Source: Heligmosomoides polygyrus polygyrus
Taxonomy: Eukaryota; Nematoda; Chromadorea; Rhabditida; Heligmosomidae
Direction: 5' to 3'
NCBI GenBank assembly: GCA_947396885.1
Contig: OX377204.1
Location: forward strand, 93,506,728-93,570,727
Length of the DNA: 64,000 bases
Both the position numbers and the translations under genes were made by a program. This document shows, piece after piece, positions 33,001-40,222 of this stretch; position 1 is the first letter of the stretch; every line of letters starts with the position of its first letter. The notes beneath the pieces are model-generated. The model saw nothing but the letters and a program-made list of their open reading frames with translations. It did no database searches and was not told where the DNA came from.

Positions 33001-34895
33001 GTGTGCTCGACATGTCGACTGAAAATGTGTTATTTCAATGGAGGATAGAAGTGAAGATTAATCAAGTTCGCATGCGCCATGCCATCAACACCATTTTCAC
33101 GTGAAACTGAACATTGTCACGTCAAATTGAGCACTCTTCTGAACAAGCTTTACGCGCTTGAAATCTAATTGAACATATTCCAAACCGAACATCTCGACCA
33201 CTTCCATATTAAGCTGGAGACACTCCAAAAAGGTTAGAATAATCTTTTGTTCGAGGGAATTTTCTATGGCTTTCTTTGAAGATTTTAATTACCTTTCCAA
33301 CAAGTGAACTCATTATTGGAAATTCTAAAAAATCCCATTTTTTTGAGAGAAAAATAATGGCTTGAAGCTTGTTTTAAAAGGTGCCAGAAAAGAGGTTACG
33401 TTCTGCTCTCGTGCAAGACGTCGCGATTTTTATTCGACGGATAGCAACATTTCTGGTTGCATAGAGTTTCACATCTGTAGACGACACAAAGTAAATATTT
33501 GTGAAGATCAAACTGATCTCCATTCTGTTATTTTATATAAGCAGCATCTACATTTACATTTACCAATCATATAAGATCGCAACGAGGTAACGTGGTGCAT
33601 GGCGCGATCTCTTCGCTTAATAAAATAAACGATTGCTGAACATATTGATAAGCTTTGAAACAAAATTTAATCAATAATAATATTTTCTAAAAAATTAATA
33701 AAAGTATTACAATCATTCGAGAAGCTCCGTTACAACTTACAAAAAATCGAAGAAAGTTGCGCCGAATTTTCGATGATCAAAACAATATTCCAACCGTATG
33801 GATTTGCAAGACGTTCACTTTGATTTCAAAGGCACCAAGTGTTTGTTTAGAAGAGTGTCCAATTTGACGTGGAAATGCTATATTTTTACGCGATATCGTA
33901 CAGGAAGGCGCGTGTAGTGCAGTGGGAGGAGGTTCCGACTGTCGCGTGCATCCGATACCAGGTTCCTGTTTCGGATTCCACGCCCAGGCCAAGCAAGCCT
34001 TCCATTCCACCGGGGTATCAGACTTGCCTAGGAAGGATAAAGCGCTATCTTGTTCATTGGCTGGTCACTGCAATTAATTGTATGGCCAAATACGTATTCA
34101 AGTCGCCTCCACTACATTCCGTAGAAGTAGAATGCGTGGCGCACCCCAAAAGTGATTGAGCAATGACGTTCTATGTCCTTTTATCTTTTACATGTTCCTA
34201 TCTTTAAACTCGAAAATGGAAGATCATCCGAGGAGTGACCTATGCACCACAAAGTAAGCCGAAGCTCTTTTTTTTTACCTTGACCCCTAACATTGTGATT
34301 TTAGAGCAATTTTTTCTCACTTTCCCACTAGGAGCACACGGCCCATGGTTCTCTCCAGCTCTCTTCAGCGCCGAAACGTCAAGTGCTAGTCAAGCTCGAG
34401 CATCTCTCGTGCTGTAATCCTAACAAACAGCTCGCGCGAGGTCTCACTCTGCGCGTTTTTATGCTGAAAATCGGGAAAAGAACGGTGCCAGTCAGGTCGT
34501 TTGGGAAAGGCCACGTATTCAACATGAAAAGTCCTTCTCAGAGCGTTTTTGAGGGGCACAATGACTTCCAACAGTCACAAACGAGAGGGAAAGTTCTAGT
34601 AGCAGCTTGAGTACGCTGATGTTTGTCGATCATTCTACCTCATGGAAGTTCAATCGCTATTCTCTCTGATTCTTCAGCCAGTGTTCTTTTCGCCTTCGTG
34701 CAAGGAAACTCACAGGGTATGTCTGGAAGCAACATGCTCTTCCTCTTCAGCTTCCTCCTCTTCCTCCTCTTCTTCGACTTCTTCCTCTTCCGCTACCTCT
34801 TCGTCAGTACTGAAATACATATTTAGAAGATCCTGTACCTCTGACGTCTCTAACGGATAGCAGCGAACTCACTACACCTCCTCCTCGTCGGACAT
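26951..34895 (-). CDS. tnt: Troponin T, muscle thin-filament regulatory protein (10 exons, 3' end in gap)
   Basis: Troponin T anchors the troponin complex to tropomyosin on muscle thin filaments and passes on the calcium signal. Exons on the minus strand are 34876-34895, 34714-34809, 32949-33018, 31585-31788, 31402-31514, 31230-31338, 31013-31168, 30490-30582, 27094-27174 and 26951-27040. All join in frame across GT..AG introns, giving about 344 residues before the gap; nematode troponin T is usually near 400. The order is an acidic Glu-rich N-terminus starting MSDEEEV, a charged coiled coil (EARRLRQEEEKRKKEEEK), the conserved C-terminal heptad region (ELHQRICKLETDKYDLEKR), then SKYDRQIDRRNF and the nematode-type tail CFPGVPPPPTVFEK. 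Caenorhabditis has four paralogues (mup-2, tnt-2, tnt-3, tnt-4); I cannot say which is the orthologue. The stop codon is not visible and presumably lies in or beyond the gap. The intron at 27175-30489 is 3.3 kb and full of mobile DNA. Family identity is very secure. Confidence 0.95.
27094..27174 (-). CDS. tnt: Troponin T exon 9
   Basis: Acceptor CTGTTTAG, donor GTAAGT, 27 codons: PKVQVFSKYDRQIDRRNFRE then RRLMYEN. It is too short to stand out as an open frame and was found by looking for the conserved troponin T stretch between exons 8 and 10. Confidence 0.88.
27205..27430. repeat. Hairpin in troponin T intron 8
   Basis: GGTTAAACACCAGACCATGT..ATCAACCGCTTACCGCC pairs with GGGCGGTAAGCGGTTGATGA..GTTAAAACC; its near end is 31 bases upstream of exon 9. 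Confidence 0.65.
27585..27712. repeat. MITE-like CCAATCAG element in troponin T intron 8
   Basis: CAGCCAATCAGGATG and CACTCTGATTGGCTGC face each other, with GTGGAGGCGAGA and CGTCACGTCCTCC outside. Confidence 0.5.
28022..28168. repeat. GC-rich hairpin MITE 1 (TTAGGCCTATGTTGTACTTCGG ends)
   Basis: Arms of about 70 bp: CGACGTCAGCGACGCTGTGC and complement, near perfect; loop at CAGCTACGCACTGCG. Confidence 0.88.
28240..28465. repeat. CpG-rich GACGTC tract ending in the same terminal motif
   Basis: Dense GACGTCGGCG/GCGACGTC repeats, ending GCCGAAGTATAACATAGGCC. The left terminal motif is missing, so it is a damaged element of the group. Confidence 0.7.
28456..28574. repeat. GC-rich hairpin MITE 3
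   Basis: GGCCTATGTTATACTTCGGC and its complement; arms about 50 bp; overlaps the previous element by its terminal motif. Confidence 0.85.
28940..29790 (+). pseudogene. Interrupted transposase fragment (central and C-terminal part)
   Basis: Plus-strand frames give LLKKSQHKTTAPRTIGHSHF, VFMEHNVKINAASYQQYVLR, PLQQDWDSAHSS, MDYSVWSFMEQKI and SDFPKRLRKCVEAKEGNLEY, with stops and frameshifts. The gene is split at 29309-29529 by a foldback insertion with a 16-bp duplicated target. Confidence 0.7.
29309..29529. repeat. Small foldback insertion inside the transposase
   Basis: 221 bp flanked by direct copies of AGCTCTTCCCAGGTTT (29293-29308, 29530-29545). It contains TTTTCTCCACTATGGGTC and its complement, and a tandem pair of AACCTACTCCGTTGGCTATC units. 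A 16-bp duplication is longer than usual for DNA transposons. Confidence 0.6.
29830..30045 (-). pseudogene. Inverted transposase fragment (first catalytic Asp block)
   Basis: Minus-strand frame: NGRLSMVLFTDEKIFMVQPV, RQNRRQMLKKGQQKTTAERT, SRSHFLAPVMVWAGIRATGK. It repeats, in the opposite orientation, the segment found on the plus strand at about 28940-29130, so the element holds two copies of this region. Confidence 0.7.
30490..30582 (-). CDS. tnt: Troponin T exon 8
   Basis: Acceptor CATTTTCAG, donor GTAAGT, 31 codons. Continues the coiled coil with LKELNERSRQVARNAGHKKG, then VDPSDANGRHP. The intron that follows is the 3.3-kb invaded one. Confidence 0.9.
30828..30962. repeat. MITE (GGCCTACAT ends) in troponin T intron 7
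   Basis: GTCGTTGATGTGGTCTACGT and CATGTAGGCCACATTGACGA are inverted ends. ACCAATCAGAGCACC and CCTGATTGGC lie inside. About 135 bp. Confidence 0.75.
31013..31168 (-). CDS. tnt: Troponin T exon 7 (troponin-complex coiled coil)
   Basis: Acceptor GTTTTCAG, donor GTGAGT, 52 codons. Contains LKAKIKELHQRICKLETDKY and DLEKRHERQEYD, the best conserved part of troponin T, which pairs with troponin I in the T-I coiled coil. Confidence 0.93.
31230..31338 (-). CDS. tnt: Troponin T exon 6
   Basis: Acceptor TTCTTTAG, donor GTATGA. Encodes NFVIPTKTEKNDKFGNIVQA and KQEMGMTKEQQEEAKK, a segment conserved in nematode troponin T. Ends on a codon boundary. Confidence 0.88.
31402..31514 (-). CDS. tnt: Troponin T exon 5
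   Basis: Acceptor CATCTGTAG, donor GTAGGG. Encodes EARRLRQEEEKRKKEEEK, then QQMSGVSFAAAGTGGG. Two bases (AG) carry into exon 6. Confidence 0.85.
31585..31788 (-). CDS. tnt: Troponin T exon 4 (coiled coil)
   Basis: Acceptor GAGTTCCAG, donor GTGAGT, 68 codons in phase 0. Starts ASKKRHDDDDNALLESYEER and continues as a highly charged Glu/Arg/Lys helix, the tropomyosin-binding part of the family. The reading frame is open upstream of the acceptor for another 17 codons, but that stretch is intron. Confidence 0.9.
31906..32895. repeat. Same foldback family in troponin T intron 3, one end missing
   Basis: The left end GGTTGTCCCATAAGTCCCCG is present. The right arm stops at CTGTATAGCGCTC, about 80 bp short of the terminal repeat. 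Confidence 0.82.
32949..33018 (-). CDS. tnt: Troponin T exon 3
   Basis: Acceptor ATTTTCAG, donor GTAAGT. It completes a Leu codon and encodes RHVEHTDHAEPEEALTEAEQ then VML, ending on a codon boundary. Confidence 0.8.
33091..33879. repeat. Same TIR family in troponin T intron 2
   Basis: Left CCATTTTCACGTGAAACTGA, right GTGTCCAATTTGACGTGGAA. Internal GTGCATGGCGCGATCTC near 33595. Confidence 0.72.
33906..34190 (+). repeat. tRNA-derived SINE in troponin T intron 2
   Basis: Head on the left (CGCGTGTAGTGCAGTGGGAG), tail CTTTTATCTTTT on the right. Divergent from consensus. It lies directly after a TIR element in the same intron. Confidence 0.8.
34714..34809 (-). CDS. tnt: Troponin T exon 2 (acidic segment)
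   Basis: Preceded by ATTTCAG and followed by GTGAGT. It encodes a run of glutamates (TDEEVAEEEEVEEEE...) ending HVASRHT, the hypervariable acidic N-terminus typical of the family. It leaves two bases (CT) for the next exon. Confidence 0.85.
34876..34895 (-). CDS. tnt: Troponin T exon 1 (start codon)
   Basis: Encodes MSDEEE plus two bases of the next codon. The donor GT at 34875 is chosen over the earlier GT at 34877 because only this junction keeps the next exon open (V-T-D-E-E-V). The start lies seven bases after a TTTCAG acceptor. Confidence 0.85.
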
Positions 34896-34910
34896 GATTA
34901 ACCTGAAAGC
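34896..34910 (-). promoter_or_regulatory. Likely spliced-leader acceptor of troponin T mRNA
   Basis: CGCTTTCAG followed by GTTAATC lies immediately before the start codon. A consensus 3' splice site this close to the ATG, with no upstream exon evident, is the usual position for nematode SL trans-splicing. This is inference; an ordinary upstream non-coding exon would look the same. Confidence 0.5.
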
Positions 34911-35501
34911 GGTGCGATGTAAAAAAAAGTGCAGCTTTCAAGCGAATTAAAATCAATATTTTCGGGAAAAAGCATGGAAATGCGGAATAATTGAGAAGCA
35001 TTGGGCTTTTTGAGAGGACAAGGTGACTTCACGCTTCATGAGGCATGTATTATTTTGCAAGGAAAGGGACGCGAGTTTGTTTCCCTTCCGAGGCATAGAA
35101 ATTATCGCTCAGATCTACCGTAGCAGACAATTGTGATCTACGAAGGAGAAGTTGGCGCTTATGTAGGACTATAAAGTACGGATGTGGCGGGGATTATTCC
35201 AGAACACCTAGCAATGACCTGTAGGTGAAATTACTTCAAAGCGTCTCTGGAAAGTCACCGCTCAGTGGCAGGATTTTCACCTAATAGTGGCCGACTTTCC
35301 TCCGCTAGTTCAACCGGATCTTAAACAAGTTCGTTCTTAATTTGCTCCGCGTGTGCCGTCCACACAAATTACGCGCTACCTTACGTCGCCATTTTAAATC
35401 GCAATCCGCATTCTATTATACCTGCAGTTGACCGCTAGGAGTTTTGGAGTCATCCTCGCTCCCGTTGTGCTCAATCGCTCTAGGTAAACGTTTAGAATTC
35501 A

Positions 35502-35675
35502 TGTCGCAAAAGTGGGCAGCATCGATGGGTGTTAGCGCGCCAGCCAATCAAAACGAAGTAGATCATTAGCTCAACGCATGATAGCCAATCAGAGTCCCGA
35601 TCGTACACACCATCTGAATGGCCTGATTGGCTGGCGCATTCCCGCCGCCCAATGCTGCCCGCTTTGGCGACATGA
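35502..35675. repeat. Complete GCGACATG-ended MITE
   Basis: CATGTCGCAAAAGTGGGCAG and CTGCCCGCTTTGGCGACATG ends, flanked by GAATTC/GAATT. Two GCCAATCA motifs and GCCTGATTGGC inside. 174 bp. Confidence 0.82.
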
Positions 35676-35689
35676 ATTCTCCATTAATA

Positions 35690-36150
35690 GAAAGTGGGCC
35701 CTCCTAGAATGCTATATAGGTTTAACTGAAGCCAAGCGACACCCCCTTTCTGAATTCCACGCCCATTCAATACTTGCTGACTGCCTGGAGCGTTCCTGTC
35801 TCCCAGTGCTGCTCACGTACGCGACATGTACCCATGTACTACAATAGAAGGTGAGCCTTCCTAGAAGGTAACATTGGTCTAATTGATTCGACACATTTCA
35901 CCCTTTTTAAATTTCACGCCCATTTTATGCTTTCTGACAAGCATTCGAAGGCGTTCCCGCCTCTTAAGGCTGCTCACATTCGCGACATGGACTCTTGGTC
36001 ATGAGAAAGCGAGCGCTCCTAGAAGGTCATATAGGTTTATTTGATTCGACACGGTACCCTCTTTCTGAATTCCACGCCCATTCATTGCGTACTGACTCAC
36101 TGGAACGTCCCGCCTCCCAATGCTGCTCACATTCGTGACATGGATTTTCT
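35690..36150. repeat. Tandem array, period about 158 bp, three copies
   Basis: TTCCACGCCCATT recurs at 35755, 35912 and 36070; each unit ends in a GCTGCTCAC.T.CG.GACATG block, the end of the MITE above. Confidence 0.75.
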
Positions 36151-36645
36151 GTGGAAGGGAGCTTTTCTAGAACTTCGACTTGGAGTCTAGTTCGCTAAAT
36201 GAATCACTTTGTTTTTGAAGTTGATGATCAAGGCCTTCATGGGAGTCTAGATGGACAGACTCTTAGACTGGCTAGATTCGAAGATAATGAGGCTCAAAAG
36301 TGGCAGTATAGGGGAGATTTATGTTCAGTGAAAGCACCGAGGTGGCTAAATGAAGGCTGTGTTTGAATACGACAAAAAGTGGAATGGATCTTCCTTAGTC
36401 AAAGTGGAGATTGTGTATAAGCTGCTTTGTCCCACTATCCTGTTGGATAGTCCAATGGTCCAAGAATTTTTGATCACTGAAACTCAGAGGAAGAAGAAGC
36501 GGTCCACATTGTTGCTCCTACAGATTAGGATATGGTCAATGCAATCACCTATTGGAAAAAGGGCAACATTCTACGAAACGGACGAGTGAATGCGACTCTC
36601 TCCTTCAGACCCTCCCATGAGAAAGATAGATATCGATCGACGCGG

Positions 36646-36864
36646 TCAATACGTCACCATAGGCCAATAACGCCAACTTCTATAGGAAATGGGTAAGAAA
36701 TCGTGTAACGGTAGGCGCCGCATGAGCTCGGCGAGGCTGAGAGCTGCTGACACTTCGAGGATGTCGCGGGGGCGCAAGCCGTGGGAGAGCTTGAGGAGAT
36801 GAAGGTTGAAGTGTTTGCACAACGACAAGGCACCGTCGTACCGGCGCGGCGGAATCCGGTGCAC
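36646..36864 (-). CDS. Candidate exon, unidentified
   Basis: GC-rich frame with strong third-position G/C: MHRIPPRRYDGALSLCKHFN continuing to LEVSAALSLAELMRRLPLHD. It is single copy in this window and lies between the Cys-loop and troponin T genes. It has no membrane segment, so it does not supply the missing channel part. The frames overlap with two others of similar length, which weakens the case. Confidence 0.22.
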   Translation of the reverse strand: MHRIPPRRYDGALSLCKHFNLHLLKLSHGLRPRDILEVSAALSLAELMRRLPLHDFLPISYRSWRYWPMVTY

Positions 36865-37040
36865 AGCCGCTGCGCAGCTCTCTGGTGCCTCTGGAGCGAT
36901 CCATCCGCCACTTGTTCACCTCGATGACTTCGGCCACTTCTCGCCATTGTTAACGGTGCTACTGTTAGGTAAGCGCTAGAGTTCAGTTAGCCAAGGAGAA
37001 GCGGGTTACAGTATCCCTTGAGAAGAGGCTGCTGTGGGCG

Positions 37041-37307
37041 AAATAAAGGATAAAGGACGGCGTTACTCAATCCCTTTTGGGATACGCCACGTATTCAACT
37101 TCTACGGGGTGTCATGGAAGCGATTTGAATGCCTTGCGGCGGCCAACATGAACAAGTCACCGCTTTGTCCTTCCCAGACAAGTCTGGTACCAATTCACCG
37201 ATCTCGGAGGGATTAAAGGCTTAGTTGGTCTGGGCGAGAAACCCGAACCAGGATCCTAATCGGGTGCACGCGACAGCCGGCATCTCTCCTGACTGCGCTA
37301 CATGCGC
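37041..37307 (-). repeat. tRNA-derived SINE upstream of RTE copy 1
   Basis: Plus strand reads GATAAAGGACGGCGTTACTC through CTGACTGCGCTACATGCGC; about 25 bp shorter than the other copies in the GTGGCCAGCC region. Confidence 0.8.
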
Positions 37308-37549
37308 ACCGTGGAGAAATAGTCGACTTAAAAAAATTACCGTTTCAGGGCTTCAATAAATTCGACGGCGATTAGAAACCGAGGTGTACTGCTATCGAGT
37401 CATTCATGTCAGTGTGAGCCATGCTCTTGCTTACGTTGTCGTTTCAGTTGGCTTGCTTCTCTTTGCTTGATCTTTGAGCAAGTAGGCCAATCGCGGAAGG
37501 TGCAGTTGTCATCCAGTACTCTGAGGCTTACATATTTTAAAAGCAAGTC

Positions 37550-38878
37550 AATAAATAGGATTAGCAGAACGCTGGACGAAGGACAGCCATGCGAGCAAGC
37601 AGGATTTCGGAGAGGATTCAGCACGATCGACCACATACACACCATTGCGAAGCTCATCGAAGTGTCGCGAGAGTACAAGCAGACGCTGCGCCTTACATAC
37701 GTTAATCGACCGGAAGAAGGCATTCGACTCCGTCGAGACTGAAGCGGTCATGGAAGCCCTGCTCACCCAGGGCGTTCCTACTCAGTACATCAGAGTCCTT
37801 CGAGAGCTGTACAGTGGATTCACGACCAAGATCTCACCATTCTACAACGACGTCGTCATTGACGTGAAGAGAGGGGTTCGACAAGGGGATACCATATCCC
37901 AGAACCTCTTCAGCGCCACCCTCAAAAACGTCATGCGCGAACTAGAATGGGAAGACATGGGGGTGAAGGTCGACGGCCGGCAACTGCACCATCTTCGCTT
38001 CGCTGGCGTCATCGTGCTCATAACTACAAGCATTAGCCAAGCGGAGCGAAAGCTGGCCGACTTTGATCATGTACGTGGGAGCGTTGAACTGCAACTGAAT
38101 CTTACGAAGACGATGTTCATGAGGAACGGACACGTTTCTGATGCCCCATTCTCGCTCAACGGAACGAACATCTCTGAATGCTCCAGCTACGTCTATCTTG
38201 GTCGCGAAGTCAATATGGCCAACGGCCTAGCGCCAGAGCTGCGCAAGAGGAAAGGAGTTGCTTGGGGAGGTTTCAAGAGCGTCAAAGGAGTCGCGGAGAA
38301 GACGAAGAACGTCTGACTTCGTGCCCACCTTTTCGACTCCACTGTTCTTCCTGCCCTAACATACGCCTCAGAGACCTGGGCTATACGAAAGCAGGATGAA
38401 CACGCGATCAGCGTCGCGCAGCGTGGAATCGAGAGGACGATATTCGGAGTTACACGAATCACGCAAGTGAGAGAAGGCCTCCGGAGTTCCGAGCTTCGCC
38501 GACGTTCGAAGATCAGAGACGCTGTCGCGTGAGCCAAGTTGTCGAAAATTAGGTGGGCCGGCCACGTAATGCGCTTCGCAGACAACCGCTGGACGAGAGC
38601 CGTCACCGACTGGATTCCGCGGGATGTCAAGAGAACACCAGGACGCCCACCAACGCGTTGGTCGGACTTCTTCGTGAAAACTCTGAACGAGCCCACCAAC
38701 GCGTTGGTCGGACTTCTTCGTGAAAGCCCTGAACGACCGATATGACGCTCTTCGTGTCCCTCGAGCGAGGAGGATCCAGTGGAGCACTCTGGCACGGTTC
38801 AGGAACACCTGGAGACGCTGCTGTCGCCTGCTCGAGCAAGTCTGTGACCAACGGGACGATAGGCGATACAGGAGATAG
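37550..38878 (+). pseudogene. RTE-type LINE reverse transcriptase fragment, copy 1
   Basis: 5'-truncated reverse transcriptase with EQAGFRRGFSTIDH, a frameshift at about 37700, then FDSVETEAVMEALLTQGVPT, VRQGDTISQNLFSATLKNVM, LRFAGVIVLIT and the C-terminal [20 protein letters not shown]. The catalytic FADD box reads FAGV, so the enzyme is dead. A 46-bp direct duplication at 38645-38690/38691-38736 adds a second frameshift, and an in-frame stop (CGT CTG TGA-type change) ends the main frame at 38316. A SINE lies just upstream. Confidence 0.88.
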
Positions 38879-39129
38879 CGAAGGTAGTTAACGAAAAGCA
38901 TTTACGGAATAAGGATTGTTTTCGGTGCAGAATTTGTTGCATGAGACTCGACACGAACGTTCACGAATGGAAATACAACTCCTCCTAGAGCACTTATATC
39001 CACTATGTATGGGAGCTGAAACAAGTGAAGAACCTGCGTGTGAACACCGGAATTTCAATGTGCAAAACCAGAACCAGCATTTAATTAAGCAGTAGCAACG
39101 ACAGAGATCCTAGGAAATCTGGATTTAAA

Positions 39130-39640
39130 TTCGGAAGGTTGAACGATCAAATGTTCGAAGCATTACGAATCAAGCAAATAGCAGAAGGACTCTGAGTTCC
39201 GAACTTCGTCGACGTCTGAGGATCAGAGGCGCTGTCGCATGGAAGGAGTCGGTAAAGATTAGGTGGGCCGGGTACGCAAGGCTTTTCACCGTCACCCGCT
39301 GGATGAGTGGGTAACGGACTGGATTCCACGGGATGTCAGACGAACACCAAGGGCGCCGGATTCATCAACGACTAACCGGCGAGTGTAAGGGGTAGAGATA
39401 CTCACGATGAAGCGAGCGTCTCTGACTCTCGCCTTATCTCTACCCCTTATACCCAGCATACCCACGGGTTTAATTGTTGGTGAGTCCGGCCCTAGGACGT
39501 TGATTGGACACTTTCATGAAAGCTCTGAACGGAAAGTGAGGCCGTGTCCCTCAAACGTGGAGGATCCACTGGGCTATTCTGGCACGCGACAAAGACTATT
39601 GGACACCCAGACGAGAATCGAACACTTTGAGTATTTCCAT
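39130..39640 (+). pseudogene. Degenerate RTE 3' fragment, split by a MITE
   Basis: Plus-strand homology to the RTE C-terminus (SSELRRRSKIRDAVAW-type text, then [14 protein letters not shown]) at 39160-39350. It resumes after a small hairpin MITE at 39350-39497 with the KALNER.....L.VP stretch to 39610. Many stops. Confidence 0.65.
39350..39497. repeat. Hairpin MITE (same family) inside an RTE fragment
   Basis: GGCGCCGGATTCATCAACGA at the left, GGTGAGTCCGGCCC at the right. Inner palindrome AAGGGGTAGAGATA and its complement. Confidence 0.7.
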
Positions 39641-39985
39641 ATGACTGACATCATTTTTTTACCATCTGCCGTTATCCACTGAAGGTGACATATATAACAA
39701 TAATCGTCATGGTTTATTTAATGCATAGCAAACAATAGTCAGTTTGTTCGTCAAATTACTGTACAATAGCGAGCTGCGACAAGAAAACACGAACGCATAC
39801 ACAGTGAGATACAGATATACCTGCTTAGCGATTGGTGAAAACAAGGGATGGTTAATTTTCTTACAAAATGCTCTTTAAATTTCAAGAAATTGACATAAAG
39901 GTAAGCTCCAGCCAGGAATTGCTCTGCCACGCGTAGCTCCAGTAATCAATACGTCAATAGTAGAAATCAATGAAATCAATTTTTA

Positions 39986-40222
39986 CTAAGCCTTGGACAC
40001 TTCGACTATTAAGTCGCCATTGTGATGAAGGGCATTCTGCACGTGAACTGTGATCGTAGCTGAGTGTGTTCTCCTATGATGGTGGTCCTGAAGCGCGTCG
40101 TAGGCTACGGTAGCGTTAGTGATTCGGGCCACTCGGTCCGTGTCGACGTTCTCGACCGTGTAGGTAATCTCGTCTACACCACGACTGCTGAAGCTCGTCA
40201 GAATGAGGCGACATTCAATGGT
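39986..40222 (-). CDS. Cys-loop protein last open exon (second Cys to stop)
   Basis: Acceptor ATCTTTCAG in phase. Starts TIECRLILTSFSSRGVDEIT and continues through the loop B/C region to GDLIVEVSKA and a TAG at 39986-39988. DEITY after the Cys is typical. No vicinal Cys pair is present in loop C, so this is not an alpha-nicotinic type. Potential donors near the end (GAA|GTGTCC, TTA|GTAAAA) could splice onward, but no following exon was found. Confidence 0.7.
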   Translation of the reverse strand, partial: TIECRLILTSFSSRGVDEITYTVENVDTDRVARITNATVAYDALQDHHHRRTHSATITVHVQNALHHNGDLIVEVSKA

